A stretch of 22,297 nt of DNA, taken from NCBI GenBank assembly GCA_036897485.1, contig JAYMTF010001601.1:1-22297 (forward strand). Reading direction: 5' to 3'. Shown here one piece after another: positions 9,829-20,880 of the stretch. The DNA comes from Pelargonium nanum (Eukaryota > Streptophyta > Magnoliopsida > Geraniales > Geraniaceae). The number at the start of each line of letters is the position of its first letter. The stretch's first letter is position 1. The notes beneath the pieces are model-generated. The model did not search any database. It was not told the origin of the DNA and saw only the letters and a program-made list of their open reading frames with translations. A program made the translations under genes and the position numbers.

Positions 9829-10028
9829 TTCCTTTTCTCCTCCTCTTTCTCTCCTGCTTCTGCAACTCACTGCCACAACCTTCTCAAAGCAGGAGAAACC
9901 ATAACCCTTCCCCTTGCATTTGTAGATTCTGTAGTCTCTAACTCACACAAGATATTTGCATAGACATATAGATACACTTTATCTATCTATTTATCTGTAA
10001 CTTTGTATACAAATTCATCATCATCATC

Positions 10029-13000
10029 ATGCCTTCTCTAGCTGCCAATGACTTCCTGATGGTTCCCCAAACCATTAAGGAGAAGAAATTGAAGACCAAA
10101 ACCCTTAACGAAACCCCAGAGGCCGACTCTGCAATTCAGAAGAAGAGCAAGAAGAAGGACAAGAAGCGGAAGGCCTCCGACGACAGCGACGATCAGCGGA
10201 GCGAGACCAGTTCTGAGCTGGACGAGCCTGTTATGTCCACGAAGGTGAAGTCCGTTGAGGACTCGAAGGTGAAGAAAAAGAATAAGAAGGCCAAACTGAC
10301 AGACGAGGTGGATGGTGGCGGCGGTGGAGAGGCGGACCCCAATGCAGTGTCGAATTTCAGGATCTCAGCGCCATTGAAGGCGAAGCTGAAGGAGAAGGGG
10401 ATTGAGGCACTGTTTCCGATTCAGGCCATGACTTTTAATACTATTTTGGATGGCTATGATTTGGTCGGGCGGGCACGGACTGGTCAGGTATGGTTTCCTT
10501 TGTCAATTTGTAAGAAATTTAATTCATTTGGGCATAAAAATATGCTTTACAATGGAAATATTTGTTGAATTTGACTAATTTTAGTACACACTGGAATAAG
10601 GAGATGTGATAGTAAGGTAGTTGTAGCTCAGTTACTTGTTATTTTCATTGCTGGTTTCCAATTGTTTGTTTATTTATATATATATATATATATATAAGTA
10701 TATAACTATATAACTATGTTGCAATTGAGCAGGGTAAGACTCTGGCCTTTGTGTTGCCCATCTTGGAGTCTCTGACAAATGGGCCGACAAAAGCAACAAG
10801 GAAGACTGGATATGGTAGGGTGCCTAGTGTTCTGGTGCTTCTACCCACAAGGGAATTGGCCAAGCAGGTAACACAAGCAATCCAGCTCGAGGAAATTTTT
10901 CTCCTTTGAACCTTGCTGCTTAAGGTTAAGTTAATTCACTTTTGCTCTGATGTAGGTGCATGCCGACTTTGAAGTCTATGGTGGGTCATTGGGGTTGGCT
11001 TCATGCTGTTTGTATGGTGGAGCGCCCTACCAAGGTCAAGAATTTAAACTCAAACGAGGGGTTGATATTGTTATTGGAACACCTGGAAGAATAAAGGTAA
11101 CCTTTTGGAACATATTTCATTTCATTCTGTACCCATGTTATCTAAGTACTGCCAATATAATCTGTTACTCATATATTAGTTTTATTTACCTCCCAGCATG
11201 ATTGTTAAATTCCATTCAAATTTTGTGTAGGATCACTTAGAGAAGGGGAATATTAACTTCAGCTCATTACAATTTCGTGTCCTTGACGAGGCTGATGAAA
11301 TGCTGAGGATGGGTTTTGTAGATGATGTTGAACTTATTCTAGGTATGTCAGTTGTAAATTGTAATACAAAATACACTTATTTTTATAATCTAATTTTTTT
11401 AATGCTCTGTGTACTTGTCCAGTGGAATTTACGTGACGTAATCTGTCTTTTGTGTAGTGTTTTATTTATTTATTAAATTCCACCAATCTATTGTTAGACA
11501 ATCACGTTATCGTGCCTTCCTGTATATTGAAGTATACATTGGAGAACAGTTAAACTTTATACTAGGTTCAACAATGACTGAACTGGAATGTATTTCTTTG
11601 GCAATAAAAGTAATCATTCTCTGCACTCATGTGCGTGTATATATATATATATATATATTTAAGTTAAGAAATAGGGTGGTTGGACATGTCGAGTCAGTTT
11701 TTTAAAGATGGCAAATCACGTGTCCAAATCTTGTCGTGTGTTGCTATCGGTGCAGCATAGGCTAGAACTGATCAGGACCTTATAATGATCTAGAATGTTT
11801 GATATGTTCCTCCCCCTGCAGAATTCTTTATAGGTCAAATGCAAGTAGGATAGATCCAACGACTTTGTAATGTTACTCCTATGAGTACATATTCTATTTT
11901 TACATCACGATGATCTGTATTATCAAGTTTGCGCATTTAGCTCCTGGATCTTGTTTTAATTTTTGTGCTGTAACTTGTAAGGATATGAGTTTTGAAATTG
12001 GCTATGCTATGACCTGAGAAACAGTAATGGTGGTTTTTGGTATCTGATACTGCATGAGTTAGCACCATATTTAGGCCATTATTTGTCTCATGTTCTGTAT
12101 ACTTGTGCAACGGATATGAATCTTGCATCTGCATGTGGACTTGTTTTCAAAACAAAAAAAATCTGGTGTAACGTCAATGTCTCATGCCCGCTTGATCCTT
12201 TCTGAGATTATAGTTTCTAGGGATCTTAACATCCTTAAACAGCTAAATGTTGTTTCCTATCCATATTTAAGGGGTGCCGCTTGACGAAGTATCATTTGTT
12301 ACTTGAGAAAACCTTGACTAATAAGTTGTGCTTTAAAATTAGTTGTTGAACCAACAATATTTGACTATTTCTCCCTGTCAGAGACTCAGGTTTGATGCAA
12401 TAGTTTGTCTTTTTTTTTTTTTTTTTTTGCTGTCTACTTAAAAACAACTCTCTATTTATTTATTTCTCAGGCAAAGTTCAGGACTTGAGTAAAGTTCAGA
12501 CACTTCTCTTCAGTGCAACCTTGCCATCGTGGGTGAAAAATGTTCGTTTCTTAACCAAATATCTTTCTCAAATATCCAAAACTACAATTTTAATTTGTCT
12601 TTCAAATGTACCCTTTTTCATTGTTTTATTCAACTGAAAATCAGTCTTTCTTTTCCAGATTGCTGCCCGATTTCTTAAATCGAATAAGAAAACTGTTGAT
12701 CTTGTCGGTAATGAGAAAGTGAAGGCAAGTACCAATGTCAGGCATATAGTTCTTCCCTGTTCTAGTTCAGCTTTAGCAAAGCTGATTCCTGATGTCATTC
12801 GCTGTTATAGCAGGTTGGTTGTTTCTCACTGCCAGTCAATTGAAATTTTATTTTTATTTTTATTTTGTTTCTTCACTTTCTTCAAATATATAACATGAAG
12901 TAATTCTGACAGTGGAGGCCGAACAATTATTTTTACCGAGAAAAAGCAATCTGCATCTGAACTTGCTGACGTGTTGCCTGGAGCACAAGCATTACATGGG

Positions 13001-15682
13001 GACATTCCCCAGTCTAAACGGGAGGTAAATTATTTTACTTGATGACTCACAAGGCACAGTAATTTTGAATAATATGTCGAGAAAATCTTCTCATTCTGTT
13101 TTGGTATTGAGGATAGTTAATCCAGGATAGATCTGTAATGTTCTCCTCTCTCCCACATAAATTACCTTATAAATTATACGAGAATAGTGAAAGGCATCAT
13201 TAAGCCACAGAACCTCATGCTTCCTAAACTCCATTGGAAAGTGGTGTTATTTCAGTTATTCCTAATGAACGCCCCAAAGACAAATCAGTTAACACGTTAT
13301 GGAGTTGTTATTTTTTAATAGAATTTATAAAAATACAGTTATGTCTACCCCTACTCTTTTTATTTTTCCTTTGAATTCTCTTACTTTTACTCATGGGGCT
13401 GCTAATCTCCCTATGCTCCACATATCCAAACCACCTTGAATAGTTTTCCCACATCTTATCTTCAATTGACTCTTTCTCAACTCTTCATTGAATAGTCTCG
13501 ATCATAATCTCATCCTTCCCAGTGTTACCATTACCGCACATCAATATAAGCATTCTCATCTCTGCCATCCCATCTTTTGGCTTTGCAGCCTCTATGTATT
13601 TAGTAACATGGAGAACATTTAACTGCCAAAATTTCTCTTTCTAGCTTACAAAATCATGGCAAGAAATGTTGATAGCTGAATATTAAGACTTTAATAGAAA
13701 GTCTGTGCTCTACTTTGTCTATATATGCTATCACCTTTCCTTTGGTCAGAGTCAAGGGAACTATTTAATTTTCATCAGAATAATATCAGCTAAAATAATG
13801 AATATATTAAAACTGGGCATAATAATGAAGACTTGCTAATGAAATTTGTTTTAAAGAGAGAAGATTTGCTGCAATGTATCTCCATAGGAACCTTAGAAAG
13901 ACATAAAATATTAAACACAAAGTGTGCTTACAAAACTTTAGTCTGTTTATGTTAATATATTTATCCTACCTGATAATTTAACTATCATCCATACCTGCTA
14001 AATTTTATATTGTACTTGCAGACCACATTGTCTGGATTCAGGTCAGGCAAGTTCATGACATTAGTGGCCACTAATGTGGCTGCACGAGGACTGGATATCA
14101 ATGATGTTCAGTTAATTATACAGGTTAGTGTTGCCTGGCCAGGCATGAATACTTGTGATGTGATATATGTTTGCTTTCCCCATGGATGCTGACATTGTTT
14201 TTTTTTGCTTTAGTGTGAGCCTCCTCGTGATGTAGAAGATTATATCCACCGGTCTGGACGTACAGGAAGAGCAGGTAAATGCTAGACCTAGAACATGGCA
14301 CTTATTCTGGTCTTGTATGGCTCAAATTCAATTAAGATACTGATATGTAGCACCATTTTTCAGGAAATAGTGGTGTTGCTGTTATGCTTTATGACCCAAG
14401 AAAGTCAAATTTCGCAAAGATTGAAAGAGAATCTGGTGTGAAGTTTGAACACAAATCTGCTCCTCAACCAGCTGACATCGCAAAAGCAGTTGGTGAAGGA
14501 GCAGCGGAAACTATAACCCAAGTCTCTGATAGGTAATATTTTTGGTTTTATTCAATGAATACGATATATCTATATCTAGTGCTATGTGCTCTGGATTCTA
14601 AAGCTTATATACTGCTACTGCAGTGTACTTCCTGCATTCAAGCATGTTGCTGAGGATCTGTTGAATAATTCCGGTCTGTCAGCTGTAGATTTACTTGCAA
14701 AAGCAATTGCAAAGGCTGCTGTGAGTCTCTCTCCCCTCTTCTATTATTTATTCATCTTTGAAACTCGTATACTTAATGTCAGATTGACTATATATGGTTC
14801 ATTGAATTTTTGCAGGGTTACACTGATATAAAGAGCAGATCACTTCTCACTTCTATGGAGGATCATGTCACTGTACTTCTTGAGGCTGGAACGCCCATGC
14901 ACTCGCCATCGTGAGTGTTTAAAACATTTTAATTCTTGATTTTTCAACTTTACATTTACATACTGATGAAGTGGAAGATAGGATCTAATTACAGTATTTG
15001 ACTCAAATCTTTCTTTTCTTATCATCTTGTCTCAGTTTTGCTTATGGCGTGTTAAGGAGATTCTTGCCTGAGCAAAAGGCTGAGAAAGTGAAGGGTCTTA
15101 CTCTTACTGCTGATGGAAATGGTGCAGTCTTTGATGTACCAGTTAAAGATTTGGACTTGTTTCTGGCTGGTAATTCTCAACTTATTTAATAATCGTTTTT
15201 TTTTGTATTACAAGATCAATTGTCATCATTTCCCCTTTCTTTCTAGAACTGGTATGATGGAAATGTTTCATGCTGCGTGTTTAATGTTCAGTCGGCCCTA
15301 TATATGTTAACCTCAGCGTTGCTCACTTTTACCTTTTGAATATTTACCTATTAAAAATATATTGAGTATTTGGTTACATAAATTTTATTTGCTTGTATGC
15401 TTATTACCTCTGCCTGTGAACTTGTATAATTTTTCTTTGCAAACAATTTTGGTTGCAGGTCAAGAGAACGCTGCTAATGTAAGCTTAGAAGTGTTGAAAG
15501 CATTGCCACGCTTGCAAGAAAGAGAGTCCAGTGGTGGACGCTTTGGTGGTGGCCGAGGTGGCTTTGGGGATAGAAGATTTGGTGGCGGTGGTCGTGGTAG
15601 GTTTTCTGGAGGAAGAGGCGGCAGAGGTGGTGGTTTTTCTGATCGTAGAAGTGGTGGGAGGGGTTATGGAAACCGAAGATAG
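10029..15682 (+). CDS. RH7: DEAD-box RNA helicase 7-like (PRH75/Gu family, 14 exons, 688 aa)
   Basis: An ATP-dependent RNA helicase of the nucleolar RH7/PRH75 group, which acts in rRNA processing and cold growth (family knowledge). Exons: 10029-10487, 10733-10867, 10956-11096, 11231-11342, 12471-12541, 12659-12813, 12913-13024, 14022-14123, 14214-14274, 14364-14532, 14624-14720, 14816-14910, 15036-15169, 15459-15682. All phases agree: 2,067 nt, 688 residues. Residues 1-105 are Lys-, Asp- and Ser-rich with nuclear/nucleolar localisation-like KKKDKKRK clusters. Motifs: Q motif near 115-135, motif I ARTGQGKT (149-156, split by intron 1), PTRELA, TPGR, DEAD (264-267), SAT (297-299), motif [12 protein letters not shown], motif [10 protein letters not shown] (441-448). 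The GUCT domain spans about 510-610. The C-terminus (about 635-688) is Gly/Arg-rich with RGG-like repeats for RNA binding. Other nucleolar DEAD-box groups lack the GUCT domain, so the call is firm. Confidence 0.95.
10674..10697 (+). repeat. (TA)n microsatellite in RH7 intron 1
   Basis: About eleven TA units just upstream of the exon 2 acceptor. A second (TA)n tract lies at about 11638-11658 in intron 4, and a 19-T tract at 12410-12428 shortly before the exon 5 acceptor. Confidence 0.85.
11343..12470 (+). other. RH7: RH7 intron 4, 1.13 kb
   Basis: The intron has donor gtatgt and acceptor tttctcag and lies between the DEAD motif exon and the SAT motif exon. It is AT-rich, holds (TA)n and poly(T) tracts and has no recognisable coding or transposon fragment. 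Confidence 0.7.
13392..13600 (-). mobile_element. LINE reverse-transcriptase fragment (RTE-like), antisense in RH7 intron 7
   Basis: Reverse-complement translation from the ATG at 13568 gives [13 protein letters not shown], then [10 protein letters not shown], and after an in-frame TGA (13485-13487) E-S-I-E-D-K-M and SRWFGYVEH. These match the conserved end of plant RTE-type LINE polymerases (AEMRMLRWMCG, DRIRNE-I, IEDK-RE-RLRWFGHV-RR). The fragment is 5'- and 3'-truncated, carries a stop, and lies inside the 997-nt intron 7 (13025-14021) opposite to the helicase. It is an old non-functional remnant; I could not find its ends or a poly(A) tail. Confidence 0.8.
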
Positions 15683-15989
15683 AGGGCTCTGTACCCTGTA
15701 ACAGACCTTTTCCTTTTCTTTTCCCCTCAATTTTGTTTCTTAAATTTTGTTACAAATGATGAAAAAAAAAACATTTACGATTTGATTGAAGATAGATATG
15801 TTATAGATGATGGCAAGTGTATTATTTTGTGATCTATTTGAACTCTTCATTTTGTGGTGTGTAGTTTTGATGAATTTTGTTTCCAACAATTTATTCATAA
15901 AACGTAACCATTTGGACTAAAATCGTTCAATTCTTAAAAATTGAATTAGCTAGTATAAAATCCGAGGTAACATTTACATGACCGCCTGA
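15683..15989. other. RH7 3' flank
   Basis: T-rich sequence after the helicase stop codon, presumably its 3' UTR and poly(A) site. No other feature was recognised. Confidence 0.5.
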
Positions 15990-15999
15990 TAATATTTGA

Positions 16000-16086
16000 A
16001 TATTCATCTTAGATAATATAGACAAAACATATAGTAAAATAACTAATATTCATCTTAGATAATATAGACAAAACATAGAGTAAAAT
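16000..16086 (+). repeat. Two tandem copies of a 41-bp repeat
   Basis: A 41-bp unit starting ATATTCATCTTAGATAATAT occupies 16000-16040 and again 16046-16086, with one mismatch near the end (CATATAG against CATAGAG). The period is 46 bp. The unit's last part, AGAGTAAAATGG, recurs at about 16239, linking it to the longer repeats that follow. Confidence 0.85.
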
Positions 16087-16414
16087 GGACATCAGTTGAC
16101 TGATATAAGAATTATATTAGTTTTGCTTAAAACTACGTAGTTTAATATACTCATCACTAATCAAAACTACGTAGTTTTGATAAACATATGAATTATTGGA
16201 TTTTTTTACTCAATAGTTTTGATTTGATTTGTGATGAAAGAGTAAAATGGGCATCAGTTGACTGATATAAGAATTATATCAGTTTTGTTTAAAACTACGT
16301 AATTTAATATACTAATTAACTTATCACCAATCAAAACTACGTAGTTTTGGTTTGTGATGAGTTAATGAATATATTAAACTACATAGTTTTAAGCAAAACT
16401 ATATAACTCTTATA
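16077..16414. repeat. Duplicated foldback element with AAACTACGTAGTTT palindromes
   Basis: A unit beginning AGAGTAAAATGG-CATCAG occurs at 16077-16180 and, diverged and slightly longer, at 16239-16350. The second copy is one arm of a foldback: 16266-16333 pairs with 16350-16414 in inverted orientation with few mismatches around the palindrome at 16334-16347. The 14-bp palindrome AAACTACGTAGTTT occurs at 16130-16143, 16164-16177 and 16334-16347, with one-base variants at 16292-16305 and 16376-16389. It looks like a nested or tandem MITE without coding capacity. It sits 0.5-0.8 kb upstream of the P450 start, so it may affect that promoter. I saw no clear target duplication. Confidence 0.75.
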
Positions 16415-16918
16415 ACTCTAACCAAAGTGAGCTCTTAGAAAATCTTTCAATCAGCCCATTAATCCGTTTAGGAAATTAATGTTATGAAAGCTTAGATATA
16501 ACTAGTAGGATAATATAGTACACCATTGACCTTATTTCCATTTAGTATATAATGATCAAATGATGTTGTGCATTATATATATGAATGTCAATTTCAAATT
16601 AACCATAATCTTTTGCGAGTTGTAGCAGAGGTCTCTATCATCTGAGTAAATTTCCATATTAGCAGGTCACTCTGAAAATTACATGCGAAAAAAATACTAA
16701 AAAACAAGAAATCTTCTAACGTTAGCTGAAGCTAAAATTGAAAAGAACTATATTGATAGTTCCACAAGAAAATAAATAAATTAGTTATTCTCATCTCTAT
16801 AACAACCAAGAAAAGATGAAACATTCTTTTAATATGTGTACTATTACGAACAAAATAACATAACTATATTTCTTGATTTGAAATCTGTTTTCAGATTCTC
16901 TTCACCATATTTCTTGTA
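16415..16918. other. P450 gene promoter and 5' leader region
   Basis: AT-rich stretch between the foldback repeats and the P450 ATG. TATATATA near 16574-16581 could be a TATA box, but several similar AT tracts exist, so the transcription start is not placed. Confidence 0.4.
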
Positions 16919-18959
16919 ATGGGTGTTCTCTTTATTGCTTTTGCCTTGATTTTCCTCCTTCTGGGGTTCTTTGCTACATCTTATGTTGTAGTTGTTTTTG
17001 GATTATTGATTTTGTCTGTCATTGTATTTATAGCCATTCTAATTGTCATTTACATGAAAGAACTGATACAAAATGATCCTCAACGGCCTCCAATCGCTGG
17101 TTCAATGTTGATACAACTCGTAAACTTCAATAGACTCTTTGATTACCAAACATCTGTTGCTCACAAGTACCCTACTTATCGCCTGATCGGGCCGACTAAC
17201 AGCGAAGTTTACACTGCTGATCCAGCTAATGTTGAATATATTCTAAAAACCAACTTCCCCAATTATGGAAAGGTGGTCATCTTATAGAATTCATAACCAA
17301 AATCCCAATATGTGATTCTCTGTTTTTCTTTTGATCTTGTAACAAATGAATTTTGGTTTGATACTTTGATGTTATTGCAGGGAGAGCACAACTATGGAGT
17401 AATGAGAGATCTTTTTGGTGATGGGATTTTTGCAGTTGATGGAGATAAATGGCGCCACCAAAGAAAACTAGCTAGCTATGAGTTCTCAACCAAAGTGTTG
17501 AGAGACTTCAGTACTGGGGTTTTTCTAGAAAAGGCTGCAAAACTAGTTTCAACAGTTTCAGATGCTGCAGCAGAAAAGAAGACCATGAATTTACAGGTTC
17601 TTTATTGTATATACCTGTTAAAAGTCAATTCTTGTTTGATGTTCATGTGAAGCACAATCTTGTTCTTGATCTTGAACAGGACATGTTGATGAAATCAACT
17701 TTGGACTCAATATTCAAGATTGGGTTTGGGTTTGAGCTGAATTCTCTGTCTGGTTTGGATGAGTTTGGGAGTAAATTCCAAAAGGCTTTTGATGACTCCA
17801 ACGTTATCATCTACTGGCGGTATGTTGATCTGTTTTGGAGTATTAAAAGGTTCTTTAACGTTGGCTTGGAGGCCACTCTCAAGAAAAACCTCAGAACAAT
17901 TGATGATTTTGTTTATGAGCTGATTCAATGCAAGAGGGAGCAGATGAGAAACAATAAGCTCGATGTGAGTAAATTTCTTTTATGATTCTTGATTCGAGGC
18001 GATACATTTTTACTGATTATACTTTTCTGCAGAGAGGAAAAGAGGACATTTTATCAAGATTTTTGCTGGAAAGTGAAAAGGATCCAGAGAAGTTGACTGA
18101 TAAGTACTTGAGAGACATAACTCTCAACTTCATCATAGCCGGCAAGGACTCGTCTGCGAGCACGCTCACATGGTTCTTTTACATGCTCTGTAAACATCCT
18201 TTGATTCAAGAAAAAGTTGCACTTGAAGTGAGGGAAGCTACTAAGGCTTGCAAAAATTATGATACACAATCTGCTGAGGAATTTACCAAGTTGATAACTG
18301 AGGAGGCCTTGCAGAAGATGCAGTATCTTCATGCAGCTCTAACGGAGACTCTCAGGCTCTATCCAGCCGTTCCCGTGGTAATAACAAAAATTGGAACATG
18401 AAATTTAGATTTTTTCAATATATTAATTAAGTAAAGGTTTGGTGGGTCTAATAAGATCGAACGTGATGCAGGACGGGAAGGTTGCGCGGGACGATGACAC
18501 CCTCCCAGATGGGTTCAAGATCAAGAAAGGAGATGAAATGAATTATATGCCATATGCGATGGGTAGGATGGCTTATATTTGGGGAGAGGATGCAAGTGAG
18601 TTTTGTCCCCAAAGATGGCTTAAAAATGGTGTGTTCAACCCACAAAGTCCTTTTAAATTTACTGCATTTCAGGTCAGTGTTGTATATTTTCTTGTTTGAT
18701 TGCCTTTGCTCTGCTTCTTGATTCTTGTAGATGGATAAATGAAATGGTTTTGCAGGCTGGACCTCGAGTTTGCTTGGGAAAGGAATTTGCGTATAGGCAA
18801 ATGAAGATATTGTGTGCTGTTCTACTCCATTTCTTTAGATTTAAGCTGGTGGACGAGACCAAGGAAGCTACGTATCGGACCATGTTCACTCTTCACATGG
18901 ATCAAGGACTCCATTTATTTGCATCTCCAAGGCAAAAAACCCCAAGCAGCTCTACATAG
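16919..18959 (+). CDS. Cytochrome P450, probably CYP704 family (six exons, 534 aa)
   Basis: A haem-thiolate monooxygenase of the CYP86 clan. CYP704 and its relatives mostly omega-hydroxylate fatty acids for cutin, suberin or pollen wall (family knowledge); the substrate here is unknown. Exons: 16919-17272, 17381-17596, 17680-17964, 18033-18377, 18472-18672, 18756-18959, every intron in phase 0. Residues 2-46 are hydrophobic, an ER anchor longer than usual. Then: a proline region (RPPIAGS, near 56), the WRHQRK C-helix, the I-helix AGKDSS (321-326), ExxR as ETLR (390-393), FCPQRW (444-449), and the haem loop FQAGPRVCLG with Cys473 as iron ligand, split by the last intron. All catalytic landmarks are intact. 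Family placement rests on overall likeness such as DLFGDGIFAVDGDKWRHQRK, so the subfamily is open. Confidence 0.9.
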
Positions 18960-19628
18960 TAAATTTCCAACTTTATCGTGCACACACGTACTAAAACTTA
19001 ACAACCATCATCGGGTTAAGTGATTTAAAACACTTGATTTTCTTGAAATAGGAGTTTTATTTATTTATTTATTTATGAGACTTACATCCCATAGAAAATT
19101 CTCAGTAATTAGAGCACTAACATGGGTATGATCACAAGATTCACAATCTATACAAGCCACATACCGGGAATAATGATTGTTTGATCTTTAGAGCCAAGGA
19201 TGCTTGAAATTTTGAATATTGTTATCTTGACCCACACGCATGACGTTTTCCGCTTTGAGCACTTGTTGAGACGCCAAATGCTTCTCCTTTTATGTAACTC
19301 TGGTTAGCATATCTGACGCTTCCCACTTTGAGCACTTATTTGAGCGGAGTTAGTTAGATTTAACCATTTTTGTTAGTAAATTTAACGTTAAAGACCAATT
19401 CGAAATTATTTTGGACGTAATTCGGATTATATATATTGTTCTCTTAGAATTAAACAAAAAAGATAATAGAATTTACGAATTGTGAAGTAAATATTTTTAA
19501 GTCACATATAAAAAAGATATAAAAAATTGAAACGAATAATTAGTATATAAAGTTGAGTAAAAATCTAACACAGAGAAAAAAGAACCAGAAATCATTAATA
19601 GAAGAGTTACTATATAAAAGTATACTAA
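18960..19628. other. P450 3' flank
   Basis: Presumed 3' UTR followed by AT-rich DNA with a TTTA microsatellite near 19055-19075. A diverged direct repeat (TGACG...CTTTGAGCACTT) lies at 19241-19270 and about 19314-19345. No gene is recognised. Confidence 0.5.
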
Positions 19629-20880
19629 TATAGTCTTTGGATTAATGTCACAAATAGTACACGAACTTTGCCTTCATACCCAATTTAGTACATAAAAGTT
19701 TTAAAAGACCAATTTAGTACATAAACTTAAAATTTCTACCTAGTTTAGTATGTATGGTTATTTTCATTTAACTGATCTGTTAAAAGCTGTTGACATGGCA
19801 ATTTTGAAGCTGACAAAGGCATGCTGAGATGGTCCAATGCTGACATGGCAAAGATGAATACTTTCTAGAAAATTACTATTCTACCCCTTTATAAATGCAC
19901 ATCTAGAAGAGTGAGGAGAGAGAGGTAGTCGTTTCTCTGCCGTCGACGCTGGTGCTTGACGCCACTGCCCACGACGCTGCAGAGCCGAAGCATGATACCA
20001 ACAATGCTGCAGCTGCATTTTGCTGTATTCTTCCACACTTGAGCACATTTTGTGGCCATAATGCCATATATATATGATTTTGGAAAGCTTGTTGTGGCTA
20101 GATATGGTTTGGGGGCTGTGGAAAGGAGAGAGACGGCTTTTGGGGACTGGCTCAATCTACCTTTTTTTTTTCATTTCAGATGTAGGTTGTTTAGGATTGT
20201 TGAGTTTTTATTTTCAGATTTGTAACTTTTAGGTTCTGGTATTGATTGTTGAGGTTTAACATTCTTTTATTTTGAGTTTGTTTTGTATATGTGTATAATT
20301 TGTGCAACCTAAGAAGTATTGATCTTATTTGCTATATAAATAGATTTTTTAATTTAATTAATTTTACAGATTTGTGGTTATGAATATTAAGATACAAGTA
20401 ATTGGGTTTCTCAGAACTCCAGATAAGTTTCATGATCTAAAATGTCTAAACTGAAAATGTATAGATGAAATTGAATGGGTTGAATTCAATTAGGTTGGTT
20501 AAAGTGGTTTGTATTGGTTTTGAATTTAATTTAATTGTTTAAACCTAGATATAAGATCGCAGATTATAAAATTTTGTAATATATGAATTTTCCGGCAATG
20601 TATTCGCCGGTGACTTGATAACAAAGAAGCAGACAAGTTTTCATTCATATTGACTTGCCACCTCAGCATGCAATGTCATCATCAAAACATGTTATGTCAG
20701 CAATTATTCCAAGTAAGCACGCCACATCATTATCTTCTAACGGAAACATAACGGTTTATACCAAATTGAGTTGAAATAGAAAGTATATGTACTGAATTGG
20801 TTATTTTAAAGTTTTATGTACTAAATTGGGTATTGAGATAAAGTTCATGTACCATTGATAACATTAATCCTATAGTCTTT
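19629..20880. mobile_element. Non-autonomous Mutator-like element with 10-bp target duplication
   Basis: TATAGTCTTT lies at 19629-19638 and again at 20871-20880, a perfect 10-bp target duplication. Inside, the element (19639-20870, 1,232 bp) starts GGATTAATG and ends CATTAATCC. The inverted similarity continues over at least 130 bp: AATACCCAATTTAGTACATAAAA-type sequence is present at both ends. Long terminal inverted repeats with a 9-11 bp duplication are typical of plant MULEs. There is no transposase, so it must have moved in trans. An open frame of 88 codons (19889-20155, minus) matches nothing I know. The GC-richer stretch at about 19925-20000 differs from the rest and could be captured host sequence. 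Confidence 0.85.

Noticed and set aside
15485..15730. 81-codon Thr/Ser-rich minus-strand frame
   Set aside because: It is the antisense shadow of the Gly/Arg-rich RH7 C-terminus.
18054..18332. 92-codon minus-strand frame
   Set aside because: It is the antisense shadow of P450 exon 4, which carries the I-helix.
19889..20155. 88-codon minus-strand frame inside the MULE as a transposase or captured gene
   Set aside because: No MURA or zinc-finger landmarks and no recognisable domain; kept only as a compositional oddity.
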